Position numbers and translations under genes: made by a program. Of a stretch of 64,000 bases of DNA, positions 1 through 10,170 are shown in pieces. The notes under the pieces are model-generated. The model ran no database searches and was not told where the DNA came from. It saw only the letters and a list, made by a program, of their open reading frames with translations. Position 1 is the first letter of the stretch. Every line of letters begins with the position of its first letter. The stretch comes from Sphingobacteriaceae bacterium (lineage in GTDB: Bacteria > Bacteroidota > Bacteroidia > Sphingobacteriales > Sphingobacteriaceae). The stretch covers positions 62,001 through 126,000 of the forward strand of contig JACMJM010000013.1 in NCBI GenBank assembly GCA_014380615.1, given 5' to 3'.

Positions 1-30
1 GTAACTTTTACTATCGAATACTCTTCTCAG

Positions 31-117
31 GTTGTTAAGTTTTGTACCCCTTTTAATACTTAACAACAATAATCACGAAAATTCAGGTCCAATTAAGTTG
101 CAAACAGAATCGTGATT
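31..117. other. Paired hairpins before the giant surface protein gene
   Basis: Two perfect inverted repeats lie in the 154 nt before the first gene: a 9-bp pair (31-39 with 59-67) and an 8-bp pair (71-78 with 110-117). The first could be the terminator of a gene left of the window or part of a leader. No T tract follows either arm closely. The role is unknown. Confidence 0.3.
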
Positions 118-154
118 GTGCTTTGCAGCAAATAGTATTATTTAAATTAAACTA

Positions 155-3100
155 ATGAAACAAATTTACTTATTTATCTTGTTGATGGGTGGTCTATCGC
201 CATTCTGTTCAGTTAGTGCTAACACGCCTATTAGTTCAGAGCATAGAGCGAATGTTATGGTTGCGACTCAAACCATAACGTTTTCGGCTATACCAGCTCA
301 AATCGTTGGGCGAAAAGATTTTGATCCGGGAGCAGTTGCATCCTCCGGTTTACCCGTTACTTATAGTAGCAACAATACAGCGGTAGCAACTATTGTGGAT
401 AATAAAGTGCATATTGTTGGTATCGGTTCTGTAACTATCACCGCCTCTCAAGTAGGTAATGGTGTATTTAGTGCTGCACCGAACGCAACATCAACTTTTG
501 CTGTTTCTAATCTTACTATTACCGCACCTTCAACCACTATATCAGGGTCAGATGTTCCGATTGTAGTAAATGCTGTTTCACCGGCATCAATAGTTTTTAG
601 TACAAACAATCCCGCTGTTGCAACAATCGTAAATAATCAATTGCGTTATACCGGATTGGGGCAGGTAAAAATAACCGCCACCCAGCCCGCGGATTTATTG
701 TTCAATGAAACTGTCGCTGAGGTAACTATAAATGTTGCCACAAAAGCGAATCAAACCATATCTTTTCCAGCAATTGCAGCCAATCAGATTTTAGGGCGAA
801 AGGATTTTGATCCTGCCGCTACCGCAAGTTCTGGCTTACCTGTCACTTATAGCAGTGGAAACACAGCGGTTGCCACTATAGTAGACGACAAAATTCGTAT
901 CGTAGGAGTTGGTTCTGCTGTGATTACGGCTTCTCAAGTTGGTGATGCGAGATACAATGTCGGCACTTCGACTCAGACTCTTTCCGTAGTTGCTCTAACT
1001 GTTCCAGCTTTGGGTGCTAAAACTTTTACTACAACAGATTTTTCGCTAACTACTTACAACGCTCCCGCTAATATTATATATGAAAGCAGTGATCCTGCTG
1101 TTGCAACTGTTGTGAATAATAAGATCCACTATGTGGGATTAGGTTCAACTACAATTACTGCCAGACAAGCGGAAAACTCACAATTTAATGCCGTAACAAG
1201 CCCGGGGGTGCTTTTAACCGTAACCCAGTCTACAGCACATACGCTTACATTTGCGGCATTGGGCAACAGGGCCTTTACCACCACCGATCTGGACCCGGGT
1301 GCAACGAGCAGTTTAATTGATAAAAATCTTTATCCAATAACATATACTGTACCCACAAATAATTTTATTTCTATTGTTGATAATAAAATTCGGTTTAAAG
1401 CTGTTGGCGGCCCTGTAACTATCACTGCTACACAAACAGGAGATAGCAAGTTTACCACTAAAACGGCTACGGCAACAATTACTGTTACAGCACCTACAAT
1501 TACATTACCGGCGTTTACTTCTAAAGTCGTTGGTGCTACCGATGTAGACTTAGCTGCCACCACAACAAGTACTATATCTCAGGCTATTGTTCCTATTACA
1601 TTTACTAGTAGTAATCCTAATGCGGTATTAGTTTACCAGAAAACAAAACTGCGTTTTGTTGGAACCGGAAGTGCAACGATTACAGCTACTCAGGCGGCAA
1701 CTGCTACAACCCCTGCAGCGTCGGCTACTTCCGCAGCAAATGCACAAGCTGTTACTGCTGCTGTAATTACCTTCAACGCACCTGCGGCCCAATTATTTTC
1801 AGATGTAGACTTTACCCCGGTTGCCACCAGTACCTTCCCCACGGCTACCGCGCCGATAATTTTTAGTAGTAGCGATGAAACTAAGGCGGTAATTGTTAAC
1901 GGAAAAATTCGGTTTGTTGCCCCGGGTACAGTTAATATTACAGCTTCGCAACCAGTTCCGGTACCTTTTGTAACTGCGCCAGTGGCTGTCACAAGAGCTT
2001 TGACAATTAATCCGTCCGCAATAACTTTTGGTTCCCTGGGATCTAAGTTTTTTACAGATGTAGATTTTACTCTAACGGCTACAAGCTCAATTTCCTCTGT
2101 TCCAATAACATATACAAGTAGTGATCCGGCAGTTGTAAGTATTGTTGATGGAAATAAGCTCCGCTATGTTGAAAAAGTCTCAGCTCCTAAAACAGTCACT
2201 ATAACCGCCTCTCAGGCTGGAACGGGTGTTGCAGATGTTAGTCAGGTGTTAGAAGTATTGCCTCCTCAATTAACTTTTCCAGCACTTGGCTCAAAACCTA
2301 TTTATCCTATTGACTTTACTCTTAATGCAACAAGTACATTAACACTAACTCCCATTACTTATACCAGTAGCGACCCTACGGTAGCCAGAGTGTCAGGCTC
2401 TAGCTTAAAATTGCTTAGCGTGGGGCAGGCTGTTATTACTGCCAGCCAGCCCGGCTCCGGTGTAGCAGACTTTTCTCAAACGATTACAGTAACTCCTGCG
2501 GTTACCGGTGTAATTACTTTCGCTAATAAAACTCAGGCGTTATCTATACCTGATATTGCGCACGGAGCAACTTCTACACGCTCGGTAGCAGACTTTCCAC
2601 TTTCGTTTGTCAGCGATAATCCAGCTGTAGCTAAAGTGGAAAATCTTAACGGAACGTGGGTTGTTAGAGCTCAGGGGGTTGGGGTTGCGAATATCACAGC
2701 AAATCAGGCAGGTTCAATCTCAAAAAGTGCTGTATTTACCATTACTCCTCCCACACTTACTATAGCAGCAAACAGGACTCTTCCTTTCGGCACGGCTCCG
2801 GTTGCACCTGCAGCAACAGCTTCTTTTCCATTTGCCCCAATTGTTTACACAAGTAGTAACCCGGAAGTTGCCGTTATTGAAAACGATATGATTCGAATGG
2901 TGGGTATGGGTGTTACTCAGATCAGGGCCTCTCAATCATCAGCATTATCTTCATTTAATCAGCCTGCGGATGCTATACAGGTTTTAATCGTAGATCGTCC
3001 GTTAATTACATTTACCCCTGCATCGATCGTTAGGCCTTTTAGTGCCATTGATATTGCTCCGACAGCTTCCACCGGAACTGCAGCTAATCCCACCAATACT

Positions 3101-4645
3101 GCTATTGTCTTAAATAGTACAATGACTGATGTGCCGCTGACATTTACAAGCAGCAACCCGAACGTAGTTACAATCGTTAATGATAAACTGCATTTTGAAG
3201 GGTTTGGTAGTACTATCATTACTGCGTTCCAAGCAGGAAAGCCCGGAATATTACCCGCATTTCCAAAAGAGCAGATACTAACTGTGAATGTAAAAATGCT
3301 ACCTACGAGTGCAACCTACGGGGATGCAGACATAAATCCTGGGGTAGCTCTTGGAGGAATTCCGGTTACTTACACCAGTGCTAACCAAGCCTTAGCAAAT
3401 ACTCTCCTCGACCCGACAAAAATTCGAATAGTACAGGCAGGTACTGTAAACATTACTGCCGGGAATTTAGTTGGGGATTTGACAAATCCGGCTACCGCAA
3501 CTGTAACAGCCGCTCTAACTATCAATAAAGCTCCACTTACTGTCAAGGTAAAGGATTACACACGATATTTCGGAGAAGAGGATCCGCTTCCAACTCTTTG
3601 GGATTTAGAATATACCGGCTTTACCAAGGCATTTGGTACTACAACACTCGATGATGAGTCTGTTATTATTACAAAGCCATCCACAAGTAATAATAAATTA
3701 ATTGTAGATGCTAATAACCTTGATTTAATACTTTCTAGCACCGGAAAACATATTTTGAAACCCGGTGTCTACTTAAATGCTCTCACAGCGAGCGGGGGTA
3801 ATTCCACAAACTATGCGTTTAATTTTCAGCCAGGTACTTTAACAGTGCTTCCTAAACCACAGGCCTTAAGCTTCGATCCGCTTAATACTAGAACTTATGG
3901 CGATATAGATTTCGATCCGCTGGCTGTTAGTACTGGTGATGCGGTTGTTTATACAAGTTCAAATACAGCTGTGGCAACCATAGTAAACGGCAAGGTGCAT
4001 ATTGTTGGTGCCGGCACAACTGATATTACCGCAAGTGTTGGTACTCCATCTGGATATTTTTCTGGTACTCCGGCTCCGATAACCCGTCAGTTAGTAGTTA
4101 ACAAAGCAGCACAAACCATTACTTTAACAGATGTTCCGGTATTGAAAGTGGGTGATAAAGTTACTCTTGACGCACAGGCAAGCTCTGGCCAGCCAGTAGT
4201 TTATACGTTGGCTAATTCACGTCCTGTAGCACTTAACGGAACAGTTCTTAGCGGTGTTAAAATCGGAGAGTCGAGTGTTATCATTACCCAGGCAGGTGAT
4301 GCTAATTATTTGTCGGCTGAGATTAAGGTTCCCGTTAAAGTAGAAGACGCGGCAGGTGAACTAGTTTCCTTTACTCAGGCTGTAACGCCAAATGGCGACG
4401 GAAAGAATGATTTCCTAATTATCGACGGATTAGCTAACTATCCTAAAAACCGGGTAACGATCATCAATAATAATGGAACCAAAGTATTTAAATCTGAGAA
4501 CTATAATAATGCTGATAAAGTATTCGCAGGTAAATCAAGCTCAGGCGGCGATTTCCTTCCAGAGGGAACTTACTATTGCATTATAGAATATAAGGTTTCT
4601 AATAACTGGGAAAAGAAAACAGGTTACTTAGTTTTAAAATATTAA
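155..4645 (+). CDS. Giant secreted Ig-repeat surface protein with type IX sorting domain
   Basis: A protein of about 1496 aa. Residues 1-22 form a signal peptide, cut near SVSA-NT. Residues ~35-1110 are tandem Ig-like modules of the bacterial BIG2 kind, about 80-90 residues each, repeating a core such as TYSSNNTAVATIV followed by GSVTITASQ. Around 1125-1240 an MBG-type module is seen (KVKDYTRYFGEEDP), then two more Ig-like modules. The last ~90 residues, from TPNGDGKNDF onward, match the gliding-motility-associated C-terminal domain, the type B signal for type IX secretion. It is therefore probably exported across the outer membrane and held at the surface as an adhesin or stalk. The PorP/SprF gene 23 nt downstream supports this. 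Base composition matches the host genes. The binding target cannot be told from sequence. Tandem modules may vary in copy number between strains. Confidence 0.88.
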   Translation: MKQIYLFILLMGGLSPFCSVSANTPISSEHRANVMVATQTITFSAIPAQIVGRKDFDPGAVASSGLPVTYSSNNTAVATIVDNKVHIVGIGSVTITASQVGNGVFSAAPNATSTFAVSNLTITAPSTTISGSDVPIVVNAVSPASIVFSTNNPAVATIVNNQLRYTGLGQVKITATQPADLLFNETVAEVTINVATKANQTISFPAIAANQILGRKDFDPAATASSGLPVTYSSGNTAVATIVDDKIRIVGVGSAVITASQVGDARYNVGTSTQTLSVVALTVPALGAKTFTTTDFSLTTYNAPANIIYESSDPAVATVVNNKIHYVGLGSTTITARQAENSQFNAVTSPGVLLTVTQSTAHTLTFAALGNRAFTTTDLDPGATSSLIDKNLYPITYTVPTNNFISIVDNKIRFKAVGGPVTITATQTGDSKFTTKTATATITVTAPTITLPAFTSKVVGATDVDLAATTTSTISQAIVPITFTSSNPNAVLVYQKTKLRFVGTGSATITATQAATATTPAASATSAANAQAVTAAVITFNAPAAQLFSDVDFTPVATSTFPTATAPIIFSSSDETKAVIVNGKIRFVAPGTVNITASQPVPVPFVTAPVAVTRALTINPSAITFGSLGSKFFTDVDFTLTATSSISSVPITYTSSDPAVVSIVDGNKLRYVEKVSAPKTVTITASQAGTGVADVSQVLEVLPPQLTFPALGSKPIYPIDFTLNATSTLTLTPITYTSSDPTVARVSGSSLKLLSVGQAVITASQPGSGVADFSQTITVTPAVTGVITFANKTQALSIPDIAHGATSTRSVADFPLSFVSDNPAVAKVENLNGTWVVRAQGVGVANITANQAGSISKSAVFTITPPTLTIAANRTLPFGTAPVAPAATASFPFAPIVYTSSNPEVAVIENDMIRMVGMGVTQIRASQSSALSSFNQPADAIQVLIVDRPLITFTPASIVRPFSAIDIAPTASTGTAANPTNTAIVLNSTMTDVPLTFTSSNPNVVTIVNDKLHFEGFGSTIITAFQAGKPGILPAFPKEQILTVNVKMLPTSATYGDADINPGVALGGIPVTYTSANQALANTLLDPTKIRIVQAGTVNITAGNLVGDLTNPATATVTAALTINKAPLTVKVKDYTRYFGEEDPLPTLWDLEYTGFTKAFGTTTLDDESVIITKPSTSNNKLIVDANNLDLILSSTGKHILKPGVYLNALTASGGNSTNYAFNFQPGTLTVLPKPQALSFDPLNTRTYGDIDFDPLAVSTGDAVVYTSSNTAVATIVNGKVHIVGAGTTDITASVGTPSGYFSGTPAPITRQLVVNKAAQTITLTDVPVLKVGDKVTLDAQASSGQPVVYTLANSRPVALNGTVLSGVKIGESSVIITQAGDANYLSAEIKVPVKVEDAAGELVSFTQAVTPNGDGKNDFLIIDGLANYPKNRVTIINNNGTKVFKSENYNNADKVFAGKSSSGGDFLPEGTYYCIIEYKVSNNWEKKTGYLVLKY

Positions 4646-4668
4646 ACGACATATTGTAAATAGATATA

Positions 4669-5556
4669 ATGAGAACACTTATAAATAAATCTATCAGGGG
4701 AATACTACTAGTACAAGGGCTCGCTTTTACCGCGTTTGCTCAAAATACTCCCAGCTTTACCCAGTATATGAACAATCTAACGCCGTTTAATACCGCGTAT
4801 TCATCCCTTGATGAGGCCGGAAACGCAAACCTGGTAGCCAGGAAACAATTTGTTGGAATTGATGATGCTCCTTCGACTTTCTTATTCAATGGAAGCATGC
4901 CCATAAAGTCTATCAAAGGAACAGCTGGTATTATTATCAGAAATGATAACATGAAGCCGGAGAACCTAACTGATTTGAATGCTTTCTTCTCAAAATCAGT
5001 ACAGATCTCGTCGAAAAGTTTTTTCGCTACTTCTGTAAGTGTGGGTTTTAGAAATTATAAAGTTGATAATGTGGATGCGAGTGACCCGTCGTTTACTAAT
5101 AGTCCCAATACTGATAACAAAGCGAATGTTGGCTTGGGTGTAATGATATATTCGAATAATTATTATGTTGGCGCATCTTTGCCTCGTTTTAATTTGAGTA
5201 AAGCCGACAGGGAGAATAAGTACTATACCAATATGTATTACTTAACAGCCGGGTATCTTAAGCAATTGGGAGCTGACTTTAAAATTAAGCCAGCTGCTTT
5301 ATTAGCATATACGGATAACATCCCTGCTCAACTTGATCTGTCAACAACATTTTATGTGAAGGATACTTATGGACTGGGTGTTAACTATCGCAGTAACAAC
5401 GAGCTTTCTTTTATTGCTTCATTAGTGGCAAATAGTAATCTGCAAGTTGGCTACAGCTATCAGTTTGGATTTGGAGAGGGGCAAATAAATAACGCAACTC
5501 ATGAGGTTACTTTGGGTTATCGATTCGGTAAAAAATTATTGCCAAAGTTCTTATAA
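4669..5556 (+). CDS. PorP/SprF family type IX secretion outer-membrane protein
   Basis: A protein of 295 aa with a signal peptide (residues 1-24, ending TAFAQ). The opening of the mature part (PSFTQYMNNLTPFNTAYSS) is the family hallmark: a short QYM..L...NPAY-like turn followed by antiparallel strands of an outer-membrane barrel. The C-terminus (HEVTLGYRFGKK) ends in the aromatic pattern of outer-membrane barrels. Family members partner one secreted protein with a type B C-terminal domain and help hold it at the surface. Here the gene lies 23 nt after such a protein, so the two form a cargo-partner operon. A terminator follows. It is not the essential PorP of the core machine, which usually lies beside porK-porN. 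Confidence 0.87.
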   Translation: MRTLINKSIRGILLVQGLAFTAFAQNTPSFTQYMNNLTPFNTAYSSLDEAGNANLVARKQFVGIDDAPSTFLFNGSMPIKSIKGTAGIIIRNDNMKPENLTDLNAFFSKSVQISSKSFFATSVSVGFRNYKVDNVDASDPSFTNSPNTDNKANVGLGVMIYSNNYYVGASLPRFNLSKADRENKYYTNMYYLTAGYLKQLGADFKIKPAALLAYTDNIPAQLDLSTTFYVKDTYGLGVNYRSNNELSFIASLVANSNLQVGYSYQFGFGEGQINNATHEVTLGYRFGKKLLPKFL

Positions 5557-5574
5557 TAATAGATAATATAGTTG

Positions 5575-5610
5575 AGCCCGTATCTGAAAAGGTATGGGCT
5601 TTTTATTTTT
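5575..5610 (+). terminator. Rho-independent terminator after the PorP/SprF gene
   Basis: Imperfect stem AGCCCGTATC / GGTATGGGCT around a short A-rich loop, followed directly by TTTTTATTTTT. It closes the two-gene surface protein operon. Confidence 0.75.
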
Positions 5611-5668
5611 ATATCCGGTTCCTTATTATTTTGATTTCCTATATTGTTTCGTATTTCAAATAAATGAT

Positions 5669-6334
5669 GTGAAGTTTTTAGGAACCCTGTTATGTTTGGC
5701 TATAGTACTTATATCGTGTCAGAAGAAGCCACAGGAAATCGTTTCAATGGATGCCGAAATATCGGCTTTCAAAAGGGCGGATAGTCTAAATTTCCCTCCG
5801 CCAAAGGGGCTGCTTTTTATTGGCAGTTCATCAATAAAATTGTGGAACGATCTCGAAGTTGTGTTTAAGGATTACGGAGCCATTAACAGGGGCTTTGGCG
5901 GCTCTACCCTTTTAGACGCCAAGCACTATGCAAAGGACATTATTTTTCCCTACCATCCCCGGCAAATTGTAATTTATAGCGGTGAGAATGATCTGCTGTC
6001 AGACACGGTTACAGCCATAATGCTGCTAGGCCGCTTTAAGGTTCTTTTCGAAACCATTAGAAGAGAAATGCCAGAAGTTGCCATAGCATACATTTCAATT
6101 AAACCATGTCCCGGTCGTAAACATTATATCCCTTTGATTCGGGAATGCAACGCTTTGTTAAAATCATACATACTTTCGCAGGAGAAGGCTGTGTTTATTG
6201 ATGTTTTTACGCCTCTTACCCGGCGAGGACAGCTTCGTCCGGAGTTATACAGAGAGGATGCGGTACACCTTAATGATAAGGGATATGAGATTTGGGTAAA
6301 AGCGATTGCGCCCTATCTGGTAAAAAAGCAATAA
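5669..6334 (+). CDS. SGNH/GDSL-family hydrolase, lipoprotein
   Basis: The GTG at 5669 is chosen because it yields a clean lipoprotein signal (VKFLGTLLCLAIVLISC, lipobox LISC) of 221 aa. A longer reading from 5594 would begin inside the preceding terminator. All four SGNH blocks are visible: block I FIGSSSIKLW with the nucleophile Ser, block II Gly in RGFGG, block III YSGENDL with Asn, and block V DAVHLNDKG with Asp and His. Members are esterases or acyl-hydrolases that act on carbohydrate esters or lipids. The substrate is unknown. The protein is probably attached to a membrane facing the periplasm or outside. It stands alone between two terminators. Confidence 0.85.
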   Translation: MKFLGTLLCLAIVLISCQKKPQEIVSMDAEISAFKRADSLNFPPPKGLLFIGSSSIKLWNDLEVVFKDYGAINRGFGGSTLLDAKHYAKDIIFPYHPRQIVIYSGENDLLSDTVTAIMLLGRFKVLFETIRREMPEVAIAYISIKPCPGRKHYIPLIRECNALLKSYILSQEKAVFIDVFTPLTRRGQLRPELYREDAVHLNDKGYEIWVKAIAPYLVKKQ

Positions 6335-6337
6335 ACT

Positions 6338-6378
6338 AAAAAAGCCCCGGACAAAATGACATTTGTCCAGGGCTTTTT
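6338..6378. terminator. Bidirectional terminator
   Basis: Long near-perfect stem: A-run, AGCCCCGGACAAA, short loop, TTTGTCCAGGGCT, T-run. The A-run and T-run on the two sides let it work for both converging genes (the SGNH hydrolase and gapA). Confidence 0.85.
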
Positions 6379-6395
6379 AGTTTCGAATTATCGAT

Positions 6396-7406
<1,011 letters not shown>

Positions 7407-7471
7407 TTATTGTTTCTAATTCTCTCAATTTGCCTGCCAAGTTACGGCAGAGCTTTGGATTTTTATATGAT

Positions 7472-8320
7472 TTAATTTTTATTAGCGTAATAACTTAATA
7501 TGTTATATATAGGTTCTTTTACTACAGATGTAACTTTAATTTCATATTTATCGCTTACTTCAATCAGCCAGTCCTCAAATCCGGCGGCTATGGTTCCCGC
7601 AAAGTGCAAAGGCAAACCTGGATGCTGTTTAAACAGAGGGATAATATAGATTTCAAAATATTTTTCAAATCCGCAGGTTACCAGATTTTTTACATATTGT
7701 TCGGTTTTATGCTCAAGCAGATAGTCGGCAAAAGAACTTAGAAAAAGTGCGGGATAGGCTTGCTTATAAACCTTATCCAAAATTTGTTTGCGGTCCAGGG
7801 AGTATTTGTAATGAAAGCTTTGCTGAAATTTGTTTGGAAGGTCGCCGGTTAAATAATCTCTTAGCAATACCTTTCCCATCCAGTTCGCAGAACCTTCGTC
7901 ACCCAAAACATGTCCAAGGCCGAAATTATTTTCTTTAATTTTTTTTCCGTTAAAGTAGGCTGAGTTAGAACCGCTTCCTAAAATACCCACAATCGCGGGT
8001 TTGTCTTGGCAGGTGGCGATAGCTGCGGCAGCCAGGTCGTGTTCTACAGAAACCTTGCTATATCTGAAAAATTTTATAAAGGCGTTTTCAATAGTTTGCT
8101 GCCTGCTTTTTGAAAACGCGCCCGCACCGTAGAAATAAATACGCTTGATTTCTTCGGCATGGTAAATTAACTCGTTGGTTTTATTTAAGAGATGAGTGAT
8201 TGACTTTTCGTCGTTAAAAAAAGGGTTAATACCGGGGGTTTTAAAATTGGCTATAATCTCTCCCTTATCAGAAAGCTTCCAATCCGCAAACCTCGATCCG
8301 CTATAAACCACTGCTATCAT
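7472..8320 (-). CDS. BadF/BadG-type sugar kinase, N-acetylglucosamine kinase-like
   Basis: A protein of 282 aa with the ASKHA fold. The N-terminal phosphate-1 loop is degenerate (MIAVVYSGSRFADWKL instead of DGGxTKT). The adenosine loop GILGSGSNSAYF and the GHVLGDEGSANWMG segment typical of the N-acetylglucosamine kinase group are present. It would use ATP to phosphorylate an amino sugar. The weakened phosphate-1 loop, without the usual acidic DGG start, raises the chance that substrate or activity has changed relative to the intact paralogue at 10171. The gene directly abuts the end of pfkA, which suggests shared transcription. Confidence 0.75.
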   Translation of the reverse strand: MIAVVYSGSRFADWKLSDKGEIIANFKTPGINPFFNDEKSITHLLNKTNELIYHAEEIKRIYFYGAGAFSKSRQQTIENAFIKFFRYSKVSVEHDLAAAAIATCQDKPAIVGILGSGSNSAYFNGKKIKENNFGLGHVLGDEGSANWMGKVLLRDYLTGDLPNKFQQSFHYKYSLDRKQILDKVYKQAYPALFLSSFADYLLEHKTEQYVKNLVTCGFEKYFEIYIIPLFKQHPGLPLHFAGTIAAGFEDWLIEVSDKYEIKVTSVVKEPIYNILSYYANKN

Positions 8321-9304
8321 CTACAAAGATAAAATATACGACATCTCCATTAAGTCTTCTTCCAGTTTAAAAGAATGATTATTTATCGCCTCAGTAAGCT
8401 CGGTTAATTCCATTGCATTACCTCTTAATCCTACCATTTTTCGGGTTTCACCAGCCACCAATGCATTTACAGCAGCATAACCCATACGGCTGGCCAGGAT
8501 ACGATCGAAGCTGCTGGGTGTTCCGCCACGTTGCAGGTGCCCAAGAATAGTAACTTTTATATCGTAAAAATTGAATTTTTCTTTAACATGTTTGGCCACA
8601 TTATATGCGCCGCCATTTTTTTCACCTTCGGCGATAATTACAATACTTGAACTTTTATGCTGATCGGCTCCGGCTTCAAGCTTTACAATCAGTTCGTCAA
8701 TCGCGGTTTCTTTTTCGGGGAGTAAAATGGCTTCAGCTCCGGCAGCTACTCCGGCACGAAGTGCGATGCAGCCCGAATCGCGACCCATTACTTCAACAAA
8801 AAACAACCGGTCATGAGAAGCAGCCGTATCTCTTATTTTATCAATCGCTTCAATTACAGTATTTGTTGCGGTGTCGTATCCCAGTGTAAAATCAGTGCCG
8901 TATAAATCGTTATCGATAGTACCGGGAATACACATAACCGGAATATCATATTCTCTTGATAGAATTTCGGCTCCGGTAAAGGTGCCGTCGCCGCCAATAG
9001 CAACCAACGCATCGATTCCCTGCTCTTTTAGATTTTTATAGGCAATTGCACGGCCTTCGGGTGTTCTGAACTCTAAACAACGTGCTGTTTTTAAAATAGT
9101 TCCGCCTTGCTGAATAATGTGTGCGACCGATTTCGAGTCCATATCACTGAACTTTTTGTCAATCATACCCTGGTATCCCTGGTGTATGCCCACCATTTTT
9201 TTTCCTAAATACAATCCTGTTCTTATAACGGCACGAATACAGGCATTCATGCCAGGAGCATCGCCACCCGAAGTGAAAACTCCTATTTTATTGATAGTAC
9301 TCAA
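8321..9304 (-). CDS. pfkA: 6-phosphofructokinase
   Basis: An ATP-dependent 6-phosphofructokinase, the committed step of glycolysis. Starting at the TTG at 9304 (LSTINKIGVFTSGG) gives 327 aa, close to the usual 320. An ATG at 9376 would add 24 residues unlike the family and would run into the divergent gene at 9351. Motifs: GGDAPGMN (ATP loop), GGDGTFTGA, PGTIDNDL with the catalytic Asp, GYDTATNT, EVMGRDSGCIAL, and LGHLQRGGTPSSFDRI for substrate binding. The Gly in GGDGT fits an ATP-dependent rather than PPi-dependent enzyme. It heads a possible pfkA, sugar kinase, gapA transcript. Confidence 0.93.
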   Translation of the reverse strand: MSTINKIGVFTSGGDAPGMNACIRAVIRTGLYLGKKMVGIHQGYQGMIDKKFSDMDSKSVAHIIQQGGTILKTARCLEFRTPEGRAIAYKNLKEQGIDALVAIGGDGTFTGAEILSREYDIPVMCIPGTIDNDLYGTDFTLGYDTATNTVIEAIDKIRDTAASHDRLFFVEVMGRDSGCIALRAGVAAGAEAILLPEKETAIDELIVKLEAGADQHKSSSIVIIAEGEKNGGAYNVAKHVKEKFNFYDIKVTILGHLQRGGTPSSFDRILASRMGYAAVNALVAGETRKMVGLRGNAMELTELTEAINNHSFKLEEDLMEMSYILSL

Positions 9305-9350
9305 CGTGAATTTTTTTTTACGAATATAAGGTGTAATTTCTACACTAAGT

Positions 9351-10118
9351 ATGATTATTGTAATTATTTTTTTCACCTTTGTGAAAAGGATTATATTTAA
9401 CCAAAATCAAAATATTTTGCAACCAGGGTTACCCGTATTTGAATCAGTATTTACTATAGATTGTGTCATCTTCGGTTTTCAGGAAGGCGAATTGAAAATT
9501 CTTTTAATAGAGCGAAATGAAGATCCCTATAAAGATTGGTGGGCATTGCCGGGCTTGTTTGTTGAGCATAACGAAGGGATTGATGTGGCGGCCGAACGCA
9601 TTTTGTACGAGCTTACGGGTTTGGGAGATATTTACATGGAGCAGCTCTATACATTTGGTGAAGTAAACAGGCACCCTGACGGGAGAGTAATCACCGTAGG
9701 TTATTATGCCATGATAAGGCTTACCGGGCACAAAGAATTAAAGCCGGTTACCAACTATGCGAAAAAGGCTTTCTGGCATCCGGTATCGGAGCTACCGAAA
9801 TTGGCATTCGATCACACGGCTATTTTTGAAAAAAGCCTTCAGAAGATTCGACGAAAAATTAGCTATCAGCCCATCGCCTTCGAATTGCTGCCCGAAAAGT
9901 TTACGCTAACCCAATTACAGCACGTTTACGAATCTATATTAAATAAGAAGCTTGATAAAAGGAACTTCCGGAAAAAGATGTTAAATTATGGTATTTTGAA
10001 GGAGCTTGGCGAAAAGCAACGCGGGGTGTCATACAGGGCGGCTACTTTATACAAGTTCGACAGGCGGAAATACGCAAAGTTATTTCAGAAAGAACTTTCG
10101 TTTATGAAAGAAGATTAA
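9351..10118 (+). CDS. Nudix-domain transcription regulator (NrtR/AraR-like)
   Basis: Up to 255 aa. The N-terminal half is a Nudix fold (DCVIFGFQEGELKILLIER, WWALPGLFVEHNEG), but the catalytic Nudix box GX5EX7REUXEEXGU is degraded (GIDVAAERILYELTGL lacks the paired Glu residues), so hydrolysis is unlikely. The C-terminal ~90 residues form the winged helix seen in this regulator group (HVYESILNKKLDKRNFRKKM). In Bacteroidota such proteins control sugar use and sense sugars or ADP-ribose-like ligands. It diverges from pfkA and faces a sugar kinase, so a role in this sugar cluster is plausible but not proven. The start is uncertain: the first ~20 residues are atypical, and a start at 9381 (GTG) or later is possible. 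Confidence 0.85.
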   Translation: MIIVIIFFTFVKRIIFNQNQNILQPGLPVFESVFTIDCVIFGFQEGELKILLIERNEDPYKDWWALPGLFVEHNEGIDVAAERILYELTGLGDIYMEQLYTFGEVNRHPDGRVITVGYYAMIRLTGHKELKPVTNYAKKAFWHPVSELPKLAFDHTAIFEKSLQKIRRKISYQPIAFELLPEKFTLTQLQHVYESILNKKLDKRNFRKKMLNYGILKELGEKQRGVSYRAATLYKFDRRKYAKLFQKELSFMKED

Positions 10119-10157
10119 ACGAAAAAGCTCCTGCGATATGTAGGAGCTTTTCGTTTT
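10118..10157. terminator. Bidirectional terminator
   Basis: Stem AAACGAAAA-AGCTCCT paired with AGGAGCTTTTCGTTT around a 9-nt loop. A-rich and T-rich flanks serve both the Nudix regulator and the converging kinase gene. Confidence 0.85.
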
Positions 10158-10170
10158 AAGGCCTTATTTA

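Noticed and set aside
300..4100. Regularly spaced repeats that might be a CRISPR array
   Set aside because: The repeats are in frame, vary between copies and encode Ig-like modules; there are no constant short repeats with unique spacers and no cas genes.
5594..5668. Upstream start for the SGNH hydrolase
   Set aside because: It lies in the terminator of the preceding operon and hides the lipoprotein signal.
9305..9376. Longer pfkA start at 9376
   Set aside because: Adds 24 residues unlike the family and overlaps the divergent gene; TTG at 9304 gives the normal length.
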